The translations under genes and the position numbers were made by a program. A DNA stretch of 35,786 nucleotides from Lyngbya sp. HA4199-MV5 (lineage in GTDB: Bacteria > Cyanobacteriota > Cyanobacteriia > Leptolyngbyales > Leptolyngbyaceae). How positions within the stretch are numbered: the first letter of the stretch is position 1; every line of letters begins with the position of its first letter. Below, piece after piece: positions 1 to 7,382 of the stretch. The notes beneath the pieces were generated by a model, which was given only the letters and a program-made list of their open reading frames with translations, was not told the origin of the DNA and did no database searches. The stretch covers positions 1 to 35,786 of the forward strand of contig JAHHHL010000057.1 in the NCBI GenBank assembly GCA_019359375.1, written 5' to 3'.

Positions 1-127
1 GGAGAACCGGGATTAAAAACCCTTTGGCGAGGGTTAGGCGTACTGCACCACTTGCTCCAAGGAGCGCAACTTGCGCCCAAACCTTAATCCCTAAAGCAGT
101 TCTAGCGACTTCTGCGTAATGGATAGA
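1..127 (-). repeat. Terminal inverted copy of a 127-bp repeat (left end)
   Basis: Bases 1-127 are the exact reverse complement of bases 35660-35786. Identity stops at base 128. The unit contains nested pairing: GGGATTAA with TTAATCCC, GCGCAA with TTGCGC, and AACCCT with AGGGTT followed by T residues. It reads outward from both ends in the same sense, as two inverted copies of one dispersed element would. A length of exactly 127 also matches a common de Bruijn k-mer size, so the contig probably ends where the assembler met a multi-copy repeat. Which element it belongs to is not recognised. Confidence 0.9.
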
Positions 128-231
128 TTTTAATCACGGGCGGGTAAGCAACGAAGCGACCAGCCTTTCAATACTTTTGTCAGTCAAACAGCCTCTTAAG
201 CCTCCGAGGTTTTGGTCGAAATGTGTAAGTC

Positions 232-362
232 CTAGGGCGCGTCATCAATTCAGCTCCAAAACCTGCGGTATCAGCATGATCGTGTCCACCCCAACACACG
301 AAGCTAGGGGCTGGAACCCTTGCTCCAAGCAATATGTAGTCGTAATTGATGACAGCCTCTAG
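232..362 (-). mobile_element. 131-bp MITE-like element, copy 1
   Basis: A 131-bp segment bounded by CTAG and ending in inverted TCATCAATT/AATTGATGA arms. Its reverse complement aligns without large gaps to 18938-19068, which has the same length and roughly 80% identity by eye. Both have ends of the type CTAG-GGCGCG-TCATCAATTA, and neither has coding capacity. Length, inverted ends and two dispersed copies fit a miniature inverted-repeat element. The YTAR-like flank would suit an IS5-family parent, but that is inference. Confidence 0.75.
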
Positions 363-373
363 CTGCTTTATCC

Positions 374-1033
374 TCAAGCAACCCCAACAAAGAGATCATC
401 AAAACTTTTAGCAGGCGCGTCTGGCTTCGCTACAATTTCGACAATCTTGTTGCGTGCCGACGGTGAGAACAGTGCCTCAACACTGACCTGCGCAACTTTC
501 GTGCGGGGAATGCTGCCCTTAAAGAGGGTGTCGGCAGACGACATCACCACAGCGTCAGTATTGTCTTCGTTTTTGAGACCACCGGGACGGACGATCGTAT
601 AGGTCAGCTCACTTTTTTGGATATACTCTTCCGCCTGCTTTTTCCACACCAAAATCAGAAAGAATAGATTTAAGAGATGAAACAATCGCGAGGTGCCAAG
701 CGACGAGACAAACACAAACTGCTCAATGCCCTTTGTTTTTGCCGCATCAACCAGATTTTTGGTGCCTTCATAATCAACCTTGTAGGGCGCTGTGGGGTCA
801 AAGCCCGGTTTTGCACCCGTCGCACACAGAATGACCGTACTGTCTTCTAACGCGGCTGACAGGCTAGCTGGATCGAGCACATCGCCAACCACCAGTTCTG
901 CTTCGGGCGGTAGGATTGATTGCGCCTTTTCGCGATCGCGCACCAGCGCCCGGACAGGAATGCTCCTTGCAACCAGTTCCTTCACAATCCGTTGACCTGT
1001 TTGCCCCGTGGCTCCAGCTACAAATGCTTTCAT
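374..1033 (-). CDS. NAD(P)-binding atypical SDR / NmrA-like protein
   Basis: A 219-residue Rossmann-fold protein of the atypical short-chain dehydrogenase (NAD(P)H-binding, NmrA/Ycf39/TIC62-like) type. The dinucleotide-binding GATGQTG motif lies at residues 7-13. An acidic VVGDVLD segment follows the second strand, then an FVSSLG strand and the characteristic TIVRPGGL strand near residue 150. The classical YxxxK catalytic pair is not evident, as in many members that bind NAD(P) as scaffolds or act on unknown substrates. The ATG start is preceded by an AAGGA ribosome-binding site, and a small palindrome CTTAC-A-GTAAG (1044-1054) lies just upstream and could be an operator. It is divergent from the DUF1997 gene. 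The substrate is unknown. Confidence 0.85.
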   Translation of the reverse strand: MKAFVAGATGQTGQRIVKELVARSIPVRALVRDREKAQSILPPEAELVVGDVLDPASLSAALEDSTVILCATGAKPGFDPTAPYKVDYEGTKNLVDAAKTKGIEQFVFVSSLGTSRLFHLLNLFFLILVWKKQAEEYIQKSELTYTIVRPGGLKNEDNTDAVVMSSADTLFKGSIPRTKVAQVSVEALFSPSARNKIVEIVAKPDAPAKSFDDLFVGVA

Positions 1034-1436
1034 AACGTTTTTCCTTACAGTAAGCGAGTGGACAACGGAAGAAGGGAAATGATGCTCCTTGATCGCCCAT
1101 ATCCGTCGTCTTCACCTAGACTTTACCGAATTCTTTAAGCGAACAAACCTATCGTATGGATAGCTCTCGATCGTTAAACCAGGTTGCCGCTCAGCCATAG
1201 AGTAGTGATATGTTAATGAACGTTAAGGCTAGAACGAACGGTACGGACACATCTAAGCAATAGTCTTAACGCCTTTGGGGTGTGGCTCTGTTGCTCTCAG
1301 TCAGTGATTTACGGCTTTCCAGTCACGAAGCAGACGCAGCGATTTGCTCAAAAATCCGTGAAACCCCGGTGAGGTCGTGAAGAGCTAAAGAGGCACTATA
1401 GATCCAAGCAACCAGCCATGAACCTTGAGCCGCTTT
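1034..1436. other. Divergent intergenic region, no gene seen
   Basis: About 400 bases separate the divergent SDR-like and DUF1997 genes and must hold both promoters. No convincing -35/-10 pair, RNA gene or repeat unit could be assigned. A minus-strand reading frame that runs into it is antisense to the DUF1997 gene and has no recognisable domain. Confidence 0.5.
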
Positions 1437-2201
1437 ATGCAGTCCAATTCCACTGAGTCCAATCCTGTTGAGCGTCCTGAAGGTTTGCTGCACACCGCAT
1501 CGGTCATTCCAGATATGAACTACTTGATGACAGACGATAGCCAAAACCTGATCGAGCCGACCCAGTTTCACAGCCATTTTGTAGACTGCATGGAAATGGC
1601 TTCAGATATGCACACCGTAGCGGAGTATCTGGATGCTCACTCTGTTTGGTTTAAGAGCTGTGCCCAGCCAATGGTGGTCGAGCCGCTAGGGGATAACGGC
1701 TATGCGCTGGTGATCGGTCGCTTTGGTTCGCATGGCTATCAGATCGAGCCGAAGATTGGCTTACACCTGCTGCCTCAAGATCATGGCGTGTACCGCATCG
1801 AAACTATTTCCATCCCCGGCTATGTGACTCCTGGTTACGATGTCGATTTTCGAGCGGCGATGGAGCTAGTCGAAATGGGTGCTGAAGCGCCGATTGGCTT
1901 GAGCAATCGCAACCACGCCTCTACCAAAATGACTCGCGTAGAGTGGCAGCTAGACCTCACTGTATCGATTCAGTTTCCCCGGTTTATTCACGCACTGCCC
2001 AAAAATCTGGTGCAGAGTACGGGCGATCGTCTCCTCCGCCAAATTGTGCGCCAGGTATCGAACCGTCTCACCCGCAAAGTGCTGGAAGACTTTCACAAAA
2101 CGCACGGTCTGTCGATTCCCAAGCCTGCCAAGCGCTGGTTCTTCCAAAAGCAAGAGAGCCATGTGGACGAACATCTGGACGATGAGCCAACGGCTGAATA
2201 A
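1437..2201 (+). CDS. DUF1997 domain-containing protein
   Basis: A cyanobacterial/plastid DUF1997-type protein of 254 residues when read from the ATG at 1437. The frame also opens from a TTG at 1425, but no ribosome-binding site favours it. Family-like features are a central beta-rich region (VVEPLGDNGYALVIGRFG, then QIEPKIGLHLLP), a strand-rich WQLDLTVSIQFPRFI segment, and the closing helix RLLRQIVRQVSNRLTRKVLEDFH. The fold resembles lipid-binding SRPBCC/START-like proteins. Its biochemical role is not established. It is followed by a hairpin at 2260-2296 that probably ends transcription, so it appears monocistronic. Confidence 0.8.
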   Translation: MQSNSTESNPVERPEGLLHTASVIPDMNYLMTDDSQNLIEPTQFHSHFVDCMEMASDMHTVAEYLDAHSVWFKSCAQPMVVEPLGDNGYALVIGRFGSHGYQIEPKIGLHLLPQDHGVYRIETISIPGYVTPGYDVDFRAAMELVEMGAEAPIGLSNRNHASTKMTRVEWQLDLTVSIQFPRFIHALPKNLVQSTGDRLLRQIVRQVSNRLTRKVLEDFHKTHGLSIPKPAKRWFFQKQESHVDEHLDDEPTAE

Positions 2202-2259
2202 GCCCGCGCCGTGTGAAGTGGAATAGAGGCTGGTTGTGTTCATTGTTATCCCGGTGGCG

Positions 2260-2296
2260 ATCGACCTAGCCTCCGTGAGTCCGAAGGTAGGTCGAT
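2260..2296 (+). terminator. Hairpin downstream of the DUF1997 gene
   Basis: A perfect 9-bp inverted repeat, ATCGACCTA (2260-2268) and TAGGTCGAT (2288-2296), with further CCT/AGG pairing inside, followed by only a short T run. It lies about 60 bases after the stop codon. It is a plausible transcription terminator, or a small palindromic repeat. Confidence 0.55.
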
Positions 2297-2436
2297 TTAA
2301 GCTAACTTAGCGGCTGGAAATACAGTTGTGCCTCTTATATCTTGGTGAAGACATCTCAAAAGCCCGTTGGCTAGAAATTAGCATCAGGCTAGTATGGGTT
2401 GTTATGGTGGGTAGTGGCTTTGCAGGAGAGCTAATT

Positions 2437-2907
2437 ATGGCGATGAGTCTTGATTCTAGTTGGGACTTGTCAATTGACAATCGTAACGGTCAATTAGCTC
2501 TTGTTGTTGAAATCAAGCGCAAAACCAATGTATCGCCGGGGTGGGCAGCAAGGCTACGTCGAAATATCTATGCACACGGAACTTTTCCGAAAGCTCCGTA
2601 TTTTTTGATGGTTTTTCCAGATAAATTTTACCTATGGTCTGATGGTGAAGCTTACCAGGATCAGAGCGAACCTACTTACACGATTGATGCATCTCCAATT
2701 CTTCAACCTTACTTTGAGAGGGCAGGAGTAGGTGCTAACCAAATCAGTGGAGCTAGTCTAGAACTCATTGTTACATCTTGGCTTGGAGAGATTATTCATT
2801 CAGATCAATTGCCTGAAAACATTGATACTTCTCAACAATGGTTAATTGAGTCAGGACTTTATGCTGCCTTGATTGGAGGAAAACTTGAGCATGAGGCGGC
2901 TGCGTGA
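2437..2907 (+). CDS. PD-(D/E)XK nuclease-like protein paired with a PIN protein
   Basis: The ATG at 2437 has a GGAGAG ribosome-binding site a few bases upstream, giving 156 residues. The open frame reaches 2326, but that extension has no such site. The N-terminal strand pair shows Asp14, then Glu25-Ile-Lys27 in LALVVEIKRK, matching the spacing of a PD-(D/E)XK nuclease core. A hydrophobic strand, PYFLMVFPDKFYLW, follows. The stop codon overlaps the GTG start of the PIN-domain gene (GTGA), so the two are translationally coupled. The pair looks AT-richer than its neighbours, which hints at horizontal acquisition. I recall related proteins annotated only as hypothetical in cyanobacteria. Nuclease activity is inference from the motif, and it might instead be the cognate partner or inhibitor of the PIN protein. 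Confidence 0.7.
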   Translation: MAMSLDSSWDLSIDNRNGQLALVVEIKRKTNVSPGWAARLRRNIYAHGTFPKAPYFLMVFPDKFYLWSDGEAYQDQSEPTYTIDASPILQPYFERAGVGANQISGASLELIVTSWLGEIIHSDQLPENIDTSQQWLIESGLYAALIGGKLEHEAAA

Positions 2908-3527
2908 ATGTTTATGTTGAGACAAACTTTGTTCTAGAACTAACCTTTGAGCAAGAGCAGTGTTCAAGTTGTGAACAGATTTTGCAACTTTGTGAAGCAG
3001 GAAAAGTAAAGCTCATCGTTCCAGCTTATAGCCTTGCTGAACCGCATGAAAAACTGAGCCGCCAAGCACGAAGCCGTCGAGAATTGCAGCAGTCGTTAGA
3101 GACTGAATTGCGGCAGCTTTTACGTACAGCCCCTTATGCAAGTCGTATCAAGAGCATCCAAAATATTGCTAGCTTGATGATTCAGAGTAATGAAGAAGAA
3201 AGGCATCGTTTTGTTCAATGTCGCGATCGACTCCTTGAAGTTGGAGAAATTGTTGCGCTCAATGCCAGTATATTGAGTGAGGCAGCTTCCTATGAAACTA
3301 CTTACGACTTAACACCACAAGATGCCCTTGTCTATGCATCAGTTATGACTCATTTACGACAGGACTTACCGGAACAGGCTTGCTTCTTAAACCGAAACTC
3401 CAAAGACTTTGATAGTCCTGATATCATTGATGAACTTAGACCACTTAACTGTAGAATGATTCCACGATTTGATCGTGGACACAGCTTTATTCAGTCACAG
3501 TTGCCATTTGAGCAGCTAGAGATATAA
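2904..3527 (+). CDS. PIN-domain (VapC-like) ribonuclease
   Basis: A 207-residue protein starting at a GTG that overlaps the previous stop codon. The N-terminus MNVYVETNFVLEL places an acidic residue (Glu6) at the usual first PIN metal-ligand position. TPQDALVYASV supplies the central Asp, and FLNRNSKDFDSPDI supplies C-terminal acidic residues. The PIN fold is typical of Mg-dependent RNases such as VapC toxins, but this protein is longer than the 130-150 residues usual for VapC and carries a helical middle (SRQARSRRELQQSLETE). The coupled upstream gene is not a recognisable DNA-binding antitoxin. It could be a toxin-antitoxin-like or defence module, or an RNA-processing pair; the sequence does not decide. 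Confidence 0.75.
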   Translation: MNVYVETNFVLELTFEQEQCSSCEQILQLCEAGKVKLIVPAYSLAEPHEKLSRQARSRRELQQSLETELRQLLRTAPYASRIKSIQNIASLMIQSNEEERHRFVQCRDRLLEVGEIVALNASILSEAASYETTYDLTPQDALVYASVMTHLRQDLPEQACFLNRNSKDFDSPDIIDELRPLNCRMIPRFDRGHSFIQSQLPFEQLEI

Positions 3528-3639
3528 CCAGTCGCTGTACTGAAACACCACAAGCTAGCCGATTGAGTTACAAAGGTTCTTTGCGCCTGCTGAGCGGAAA
3601 TGTTAAACCTGTCTGTGCAAATAATTTCGTTGGCTGCAC

Positions 3640-4542
3640 TCAATTCTCTTTCACGGTGAGTCGTTCGACGCTGAGCCGCAGTACTGATAATCCTAGAATA
3701 ATCAGGAACATGACTAGCCCGATCGTGCAGGCGTAGCTCATTTCCAGGTCTTGAAACGCTTGTTCGTAGACGTAATAGACGATCGTCTTCGAGCTATTAC
3801 GCGGACCACCCTGGGTCATGATGTAGACTTCTTCAAACACCTTGGTCGCTGAGATGGCAGAAATCACGGCGACCAGCAAGATGTAAGGCTGCATCAAGGG
3901 AACCGTAATATCCCAATGCTTTTTGATGCCGTCGGAACCATCGATCGCCGCTGCTTCGTACAAATCTTCGGGAATCGCCTGCAAGCCTGCGAGGTAAATC
4001 ACCATGTAGTAACCCAGTCCTTTCCAAACCGTAACCACCATGACGCTAAAAATCGCCAAATTGGGGCTGGTGAGCCAGGGAATGCCGCCTGAGATGCCAA
4101 CGAGTTTTAGAAGCTGGTTGAGCAAGCCATTATCCGCATAGAGCCACTTCCAGGCAATGCCTGCAACCACCATCGAAATCACGACCGGGGTATAGTACGC
4201 TACGCGAAACCACCGAATGCCGCGCAGCTTTTGGTTAACCAGAATCGCCATGCCCAATGGCAGCGCCACTAGAATGGGCACAACGCCGACGAGGTACAGA
4301 ACCGTATTGCGAAAGGTCTCCCAAAAGACGCGATCGCCCCACAGTCGCCGAAAGTTCTTCAGCCCAATCCACACAGGCGGCTGCGTCAAATCAAAGTCGT
4401 AGCGCGTAAAGCTCAGGTAGAACGCCTGCAATGCCGGGTAGAACACCGTCAGGCTGAGGACAAGCAGAGCAGGCAGCAAAAAAAGGTAAGGTGTAAGCCG
4501 CTGTAGCAACAGGCTCCGATCCTTTAGCATCCATTTGGGCAT
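3640..4542 (-). CDS. ABC sugar-type permease (MalF/UgpA-like)
   Basis: A 300-residue inner-membrane permease with six predicted hydrophobic segments, the first being LTPYLFLLPALLVLSLTVFY. The permease EAA loop is clear near residues 190-215 (EDLYEAAAIDGSDGIKKHW then ITVPLMQP) and is where the ATPase docks. Length and motif fit the carbohydrate uptake type 1 family. No binding protein, second permease or ATPase of that family is adjacent: the neighbours are the PIN gene, a 70-bp MITE and an operon of a different ABC class. The permease either works with subunits encoded elsewhere or is a remnant of a dispersed system. The substrate is unknown. Confidence 0.88.
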   Translation of the reverse strand: MPKWMLKDRSLLLQRLTPYLFLLPALLVLSLTVFYPALQAFYLSFTRYDFDLTQPPVWIGLKNFRRLWGDRVFWETFRNTVLYLVGVVPILVALPLGMAILVNQKLRGIRWFRVAYYTPVVISMVVAGIAWKWLYADNGLLNQLLKLVGISGGIPWLTSPNLAIFSVMVVTVWKGLGYYMVIYLAGLQAIPEDLYEAAAIDGSDGIKKHWDITVPLMQPYILLVAVISAISATKVFEEVYIMTQGGPRNSSKTIVYYVYEQAFQDLEMSYACTIGLVMFLIILGLSVLRLSVERLTVKEN

Positions 4543-4627
4543 TTCGACGTGGGCGACAAACGCTAAGCAGACCTAGCCCATCATAAGGGAAAGAGTTTTG
4601 AGTTAAGTAGCTATCAGCGGTCAATCG

Positions 4628-4697
4628 TAGGGGCTTAGCATTCGGGCAAAGATTTTTGCAGTAGGTTAAGGATCATCTGCCGAATGCTAAGCCCGTA
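4628..4697. mobile_element. 70-bp TA-flanked MITE-like palindrome
   Basis: A 70-bp unit bounded by TA on both sides. Its terminal arms TAGGGGCTTAGCATTCGG and the complement of CCGAATGCTAAGCCCGTA match at 17 of 18 positions, with a perfect 15-bp core (4631-4645 with 4680-4694). The ends resemble the GTAGGGGC-type miniature elements I recall in many cyanobacterial genomes. TA target duplication is typical of IS630/mariner-like elements. It lies between two minus-strand genes and could also act as a transcript-ending hairpin. Confidence 0.75.
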
Positions 4698-4757
4698 CAG
4701 GGGGCATATCTTTCTTAAAAACCTCTTTAGCCTCCTTCTGCCCTCTGCCTTTTATCC

Positions 4758-5450
4758 CTAAACCAATGCCTTCGCAGGCTTCCAGGCTTCCAGTCCTTTC
4801 AGAACATCCGTAGCGGTTGCTGTCCAGCCGACGATGCCACCCTGGGCACGTACCATTTCTAGGGTCGATTGTTTAAATTCTGGGAAGTAGCTTTCGGTGC
4901 AGTCTTCGACCATGACGCACTCGTAGCCACGATCGTTCGCCTCGCGCATGGTGGTTTGCACACACACTTCAGTCGTCACGCCTGTAATAAACAGGTGCGT
5001 AATGTTTTTTGCCTTCAGCAGCGATTCCAATTCGGTTGCATAAAAAGCCCCTTTTCCAGGCTTGTAAATGACCGTTTCATTGGGTAAAGGAGCCAATTCG
5101 GGAATGATGCCATTGCCCGGTTCACCTTTGATAAGAATGCGTCCCATTGGTCCTTCGCTGCCGATCGTCAACTCACCTTTGCCTCGCTTAATCTTGGAAG
5201 GAGGGCAATCAGAAAGGTCTGGTTGATGACACTCGATCGTATGAAAAATCGGCAATTCCAAGGCACGAAAACCGTCAATTAGTTGTTTCAAAGTGGGCAC
5301 GATCGCCCGCAACAAACCTACATCATTTCCTAAAATATCGCCAAAGCCACCCAACTCCATAAAGTCTCGCTGCATATCAATCACAATCAATGCAACATTG
5401 CTAGAGCTAGGAAGTTCATAATCGTAAGGCTGAGCAGAAATTGTGATCAT
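4758..5450 (-). CDS. Isochorismatase-fold cysteine hydrolase, biuret-hydrolase-like
   Basis: A 230-residue cytoplasmic amidohydrolase of the isochorismatase superfamily. The triad is visible: Asp25 (VIDMQRDF), Lys130 (YKPGKGAFYAT) and nucleophile Cys163 (ITGVTTEVCVQTTMREAND). The KPGKGAFYAT and TTEVCVQTTMREANDRG segments resemble biuret amidohydrolase (BiuH) and related triuret/ureide hydrolases more than classical isochorismatases. It is the last gene after a BMP-type nucleoside/purine transporter on the same strand, separated from it by inverted heptad repeats. A role in hydrolysing an imported urea-like or purine-derived nitrogen compound is likely but inferred. Nicotinamidase or ureidoacrylate hydrolase activity cannot be excluded. 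Confidence 0.85.
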   Translation of the reverse strand: MITISAQPYDYELPSSSNVALIVIDMQRDFMELGGFGDILGNDVGLLRAIVPTLKQLIDGFRALELPIFHTIECHQPDLSDCPPSKIKRGKGELTIGSEGPMGRILIKGEPGNGIIPELAPLPNETVIYKPGKGAFYATELESLLKAKNITHLFITGVTTEVCVQTTMREANDRGYECVMVEDCTESYFPEFKQSTLEMVRAQGGIVGWTATATDVLKGLEAWKPAKALV

Positions 5451-5451
5451 A

Positions 5452-5542
5452 GTTGTTAGTTTTTAGTTGTTGGACAATAAACTGAGATCGACATCTATTG
5501 GTTTAAAGTTCTTAGTCTTTCTAACAACTAAAAACTAACAAC
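5452..5542. repeat. Inverted heptad repeats between operon genes
   Basis: A tandem heptad run (TAGTTGT, TAGTTTT, TAGTTGT) at 5452-5471 is the perfect reverse complement, over 20 bases, of 5523-5542. The two arms flank a 51-base spacer and could form a large hairpin between the ATPase and hydrolase genes, modulating read-through or mRNA stability. The heptad structure fits cyanobacterial short tandem repeats. Confidence 0.8.
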
Positions 5543-5583
5543 CAACAACTTTTCCCCAGCTAATTGCTGTGGGCTGAGTGCCT

Positions 5584-7146
5584 CTAATGCCCCGCCATAC
5601 TCTGACCGATCGCCGCAAAGTCTGCATCCTCGATCGTGCTTTCGTAGGCGAAGGTGCCACCGCTGATGACGAAGATGCGATCGGAGAGTTTGAGTAGCTC
5701 GTCTAGATCTTCGCTCACTAGCAACACGGCAACACCACGATTGCGCGCTTCGAGAATTTGTCCGTGAATGTAGTCCACCATTGCAAAGTCCAGACCAAAG
5801 CAGGGGTTGGCAGCAATCAGTAGCTTGATGTGGTCTTCGGACAGTTCCCGTGCAAGGACGGTGCGCTGGACGTTCCCACCAGAGAGGTTGCCCACGGGTG
5901 TATCAGGCGAGGGGGTTTTGATTTTGAAGGAGCTAATCAAGCCGACTGCCATTTCGCGGATGGCTTTGAAGATGAGCAGGATGCCTTTTGCCTGGGGTGG
6001 GCGATCGAACGTCCGCAGTGCCAGGTTCTCAGCCACGCTCATGTGGGCGACGCAGGCATTCCGTAGGGGTTCTTCGGGTAAGACAAACACGCGATTCTTA
6101 AACATTTCGGCGCGAGTCATCTTGTAGGGTTGACCGTCCACCAGTACCTCACCTGCCGTTGCTGGACGCTGACCTGCCAGCACTTCCACCAGTTCACGCT
6201 GACCGTTGCCAGAGATGCCTGCGATGCCGACGACTTCGCCACTGTGAACCGTCAGATCCACACCACCAACCGCTTCTAGCCCATTGTCTTTATTGGCGTA
6301 AATGCCTTTGATTTGCAGGATGGGCTTAGGTTCGCCATGAATGCTTTTCTCGACCTTCTGCGGCTCCCGTTTTTCACCCATCATCATTTCTGCCATCGCA
6401 GAAACGGTCATGTCTTTAACCGTGCCGCTGCCCGCAAACTGACCTTTACGAAGCACAGTAATTTCGTCGGTAAACGCCGTGATCTCACGAAACTTGTGGC
6501 TGATCATCAAGACGCTCAGCTTACCATCCGTGACCTGCTCTCGAATCAAGCCCAGCACCTCATCGGCTTCCGCAGGCGTGAGCACAGAGGTGGGTTCATC
6601 CAGAATCAAAATTTTGCTTTGCAGGTAAAGCTGCTTGAGGATTTCGAGCTTTTGCTTTTGTCCAGCCGCTAGTTGCCCAACCAGCAGATCAAGGGGCACT
6701 TTGAAGGGTGCGGTCTCCATAAAGGCGGAAAGTGCCTCAAATTCCTTCTTCCAGTTGATGAGGTTGGTGTTATCAAAGCGAGACAGCACCAGATTTTCGG
6801 CAACCGTCATGGCGGGCACAGAGGTGAAATGTTGGTAGACCATGCCAATGCCGTAGGTGTGAGCATCACGCGGGCTGGCGATCGCCCTCACCTGTCCGTC
6901 AATCAGCACCTCTCCTGATGTCGGCGTATAAAAGCCCATAATGCACTTCACCAGAGTGCTTTTACCCGCGCCGTTTTCCCCCAGTAGGGCATGAAAGGTG
7001 CCCGGTTTGAGCTTCATGGATACATTTTCCAGCGCCGTGAAGGAGCCAAACCGCTTGGTCATGTTAACCACTTCCAGTTCTGGTGGTCCCGCCAGCGCAT
7101 GAGCATTATTGGTGGTGTGGGTGAGTGGATTTGCAACTTCTGTCAT
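5584..7146 (-). CDS. ABC ATPase with two nucleotide-binding domains, BMP-type nucleoside/purine uptake
   Basis: A 520-residue fused ABC ATPase. Domain 1 has Walker A GENGAGKST (56-64), a variant signature QLAAGQKQKLEI, and Walker B ILILDEPTSVLTP. Domain 2 has the degenerate P-loop GISGNGQRE, signature NLSGGNVQR and the altered Walker B LLIAANPCFGLD. This asymmetry is normal for the YufO/NupA and ribose/galactose-type family, where site 2 is catalytically weak. A 236-base gap separates it from the permease gene upstream in transcription, unlike the tight packing of the other transporter genes. It powers the two permeases at 7383-9584. Confidence 0.93.
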   Translation of the reverse strand: MTEVANPLTHTTNNAHALAGPPELEVVNMTKRFGSFTALENVSMKLKPGTFHALLGENGAGKSTLVKCIMGFYTPTSGEVLIDGQVRAIASPRDAHTYGIGMVYQHFTSVPAMTVAENLVLSRFDNTNLINWKKEFEALSAFMETAPFKVPLDLLVGQLAAGQKQKLEILKQLYLQSKILILDEPTSVLTPAEADEVLGLIREQVTDGKLSVLMISHKFREITAFTDEITVLRKGQFAGSGTVKDMTVSAMAEMMMGEKREPQKVEKSIHGEPKPILQIKGIYANKDNGLEAVGGVDLTVHSGEVVGIAGISGNGQRELVEVLAGQRPATAGEVLVDGQPYKMTRAEMFKNRVFVLPEEPLRNACVAHMSVAENLALRTFDRPPQAKGILLIFKAIREMAVGLISSFKIKTPSPDTPVGNLSGGNVQRTVLARELSEDHIKLLIAANPCFGLDFAMVDYIHGQILEARNRGVAVLLVSEDLDELLKLSDRIFVISGGTFAYESTIEDADFAAIGQSMAGH

Positions 7147-7382
7147 GCTGCCTCCTGAGGGGACATTTAAATGGATGCGTAGAGCGATGGGTTCAGAATC
7201 GTGAAGGTTGGGCTAGATGCGGTAGAGGATTGCTGGAGGCTCAGGCTTCAGAGCGGGTGAGAGAAGGTAGCGCGACCTCCGTGAGAATTTTCTGCTTGAT
7301 AAGCCTAGGCTTGATTGACTGACGCGATCGTGATCTAGCAATCCCATCTAGGCAGTCCCAATCACCAGTCGCCAAGCTTTCA

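Noticed and set aside
177-377. Short frames on both strands near the left end
   Set aside because: They lie across the 131-bp MITE-like element and have no start signals or protein-like content.
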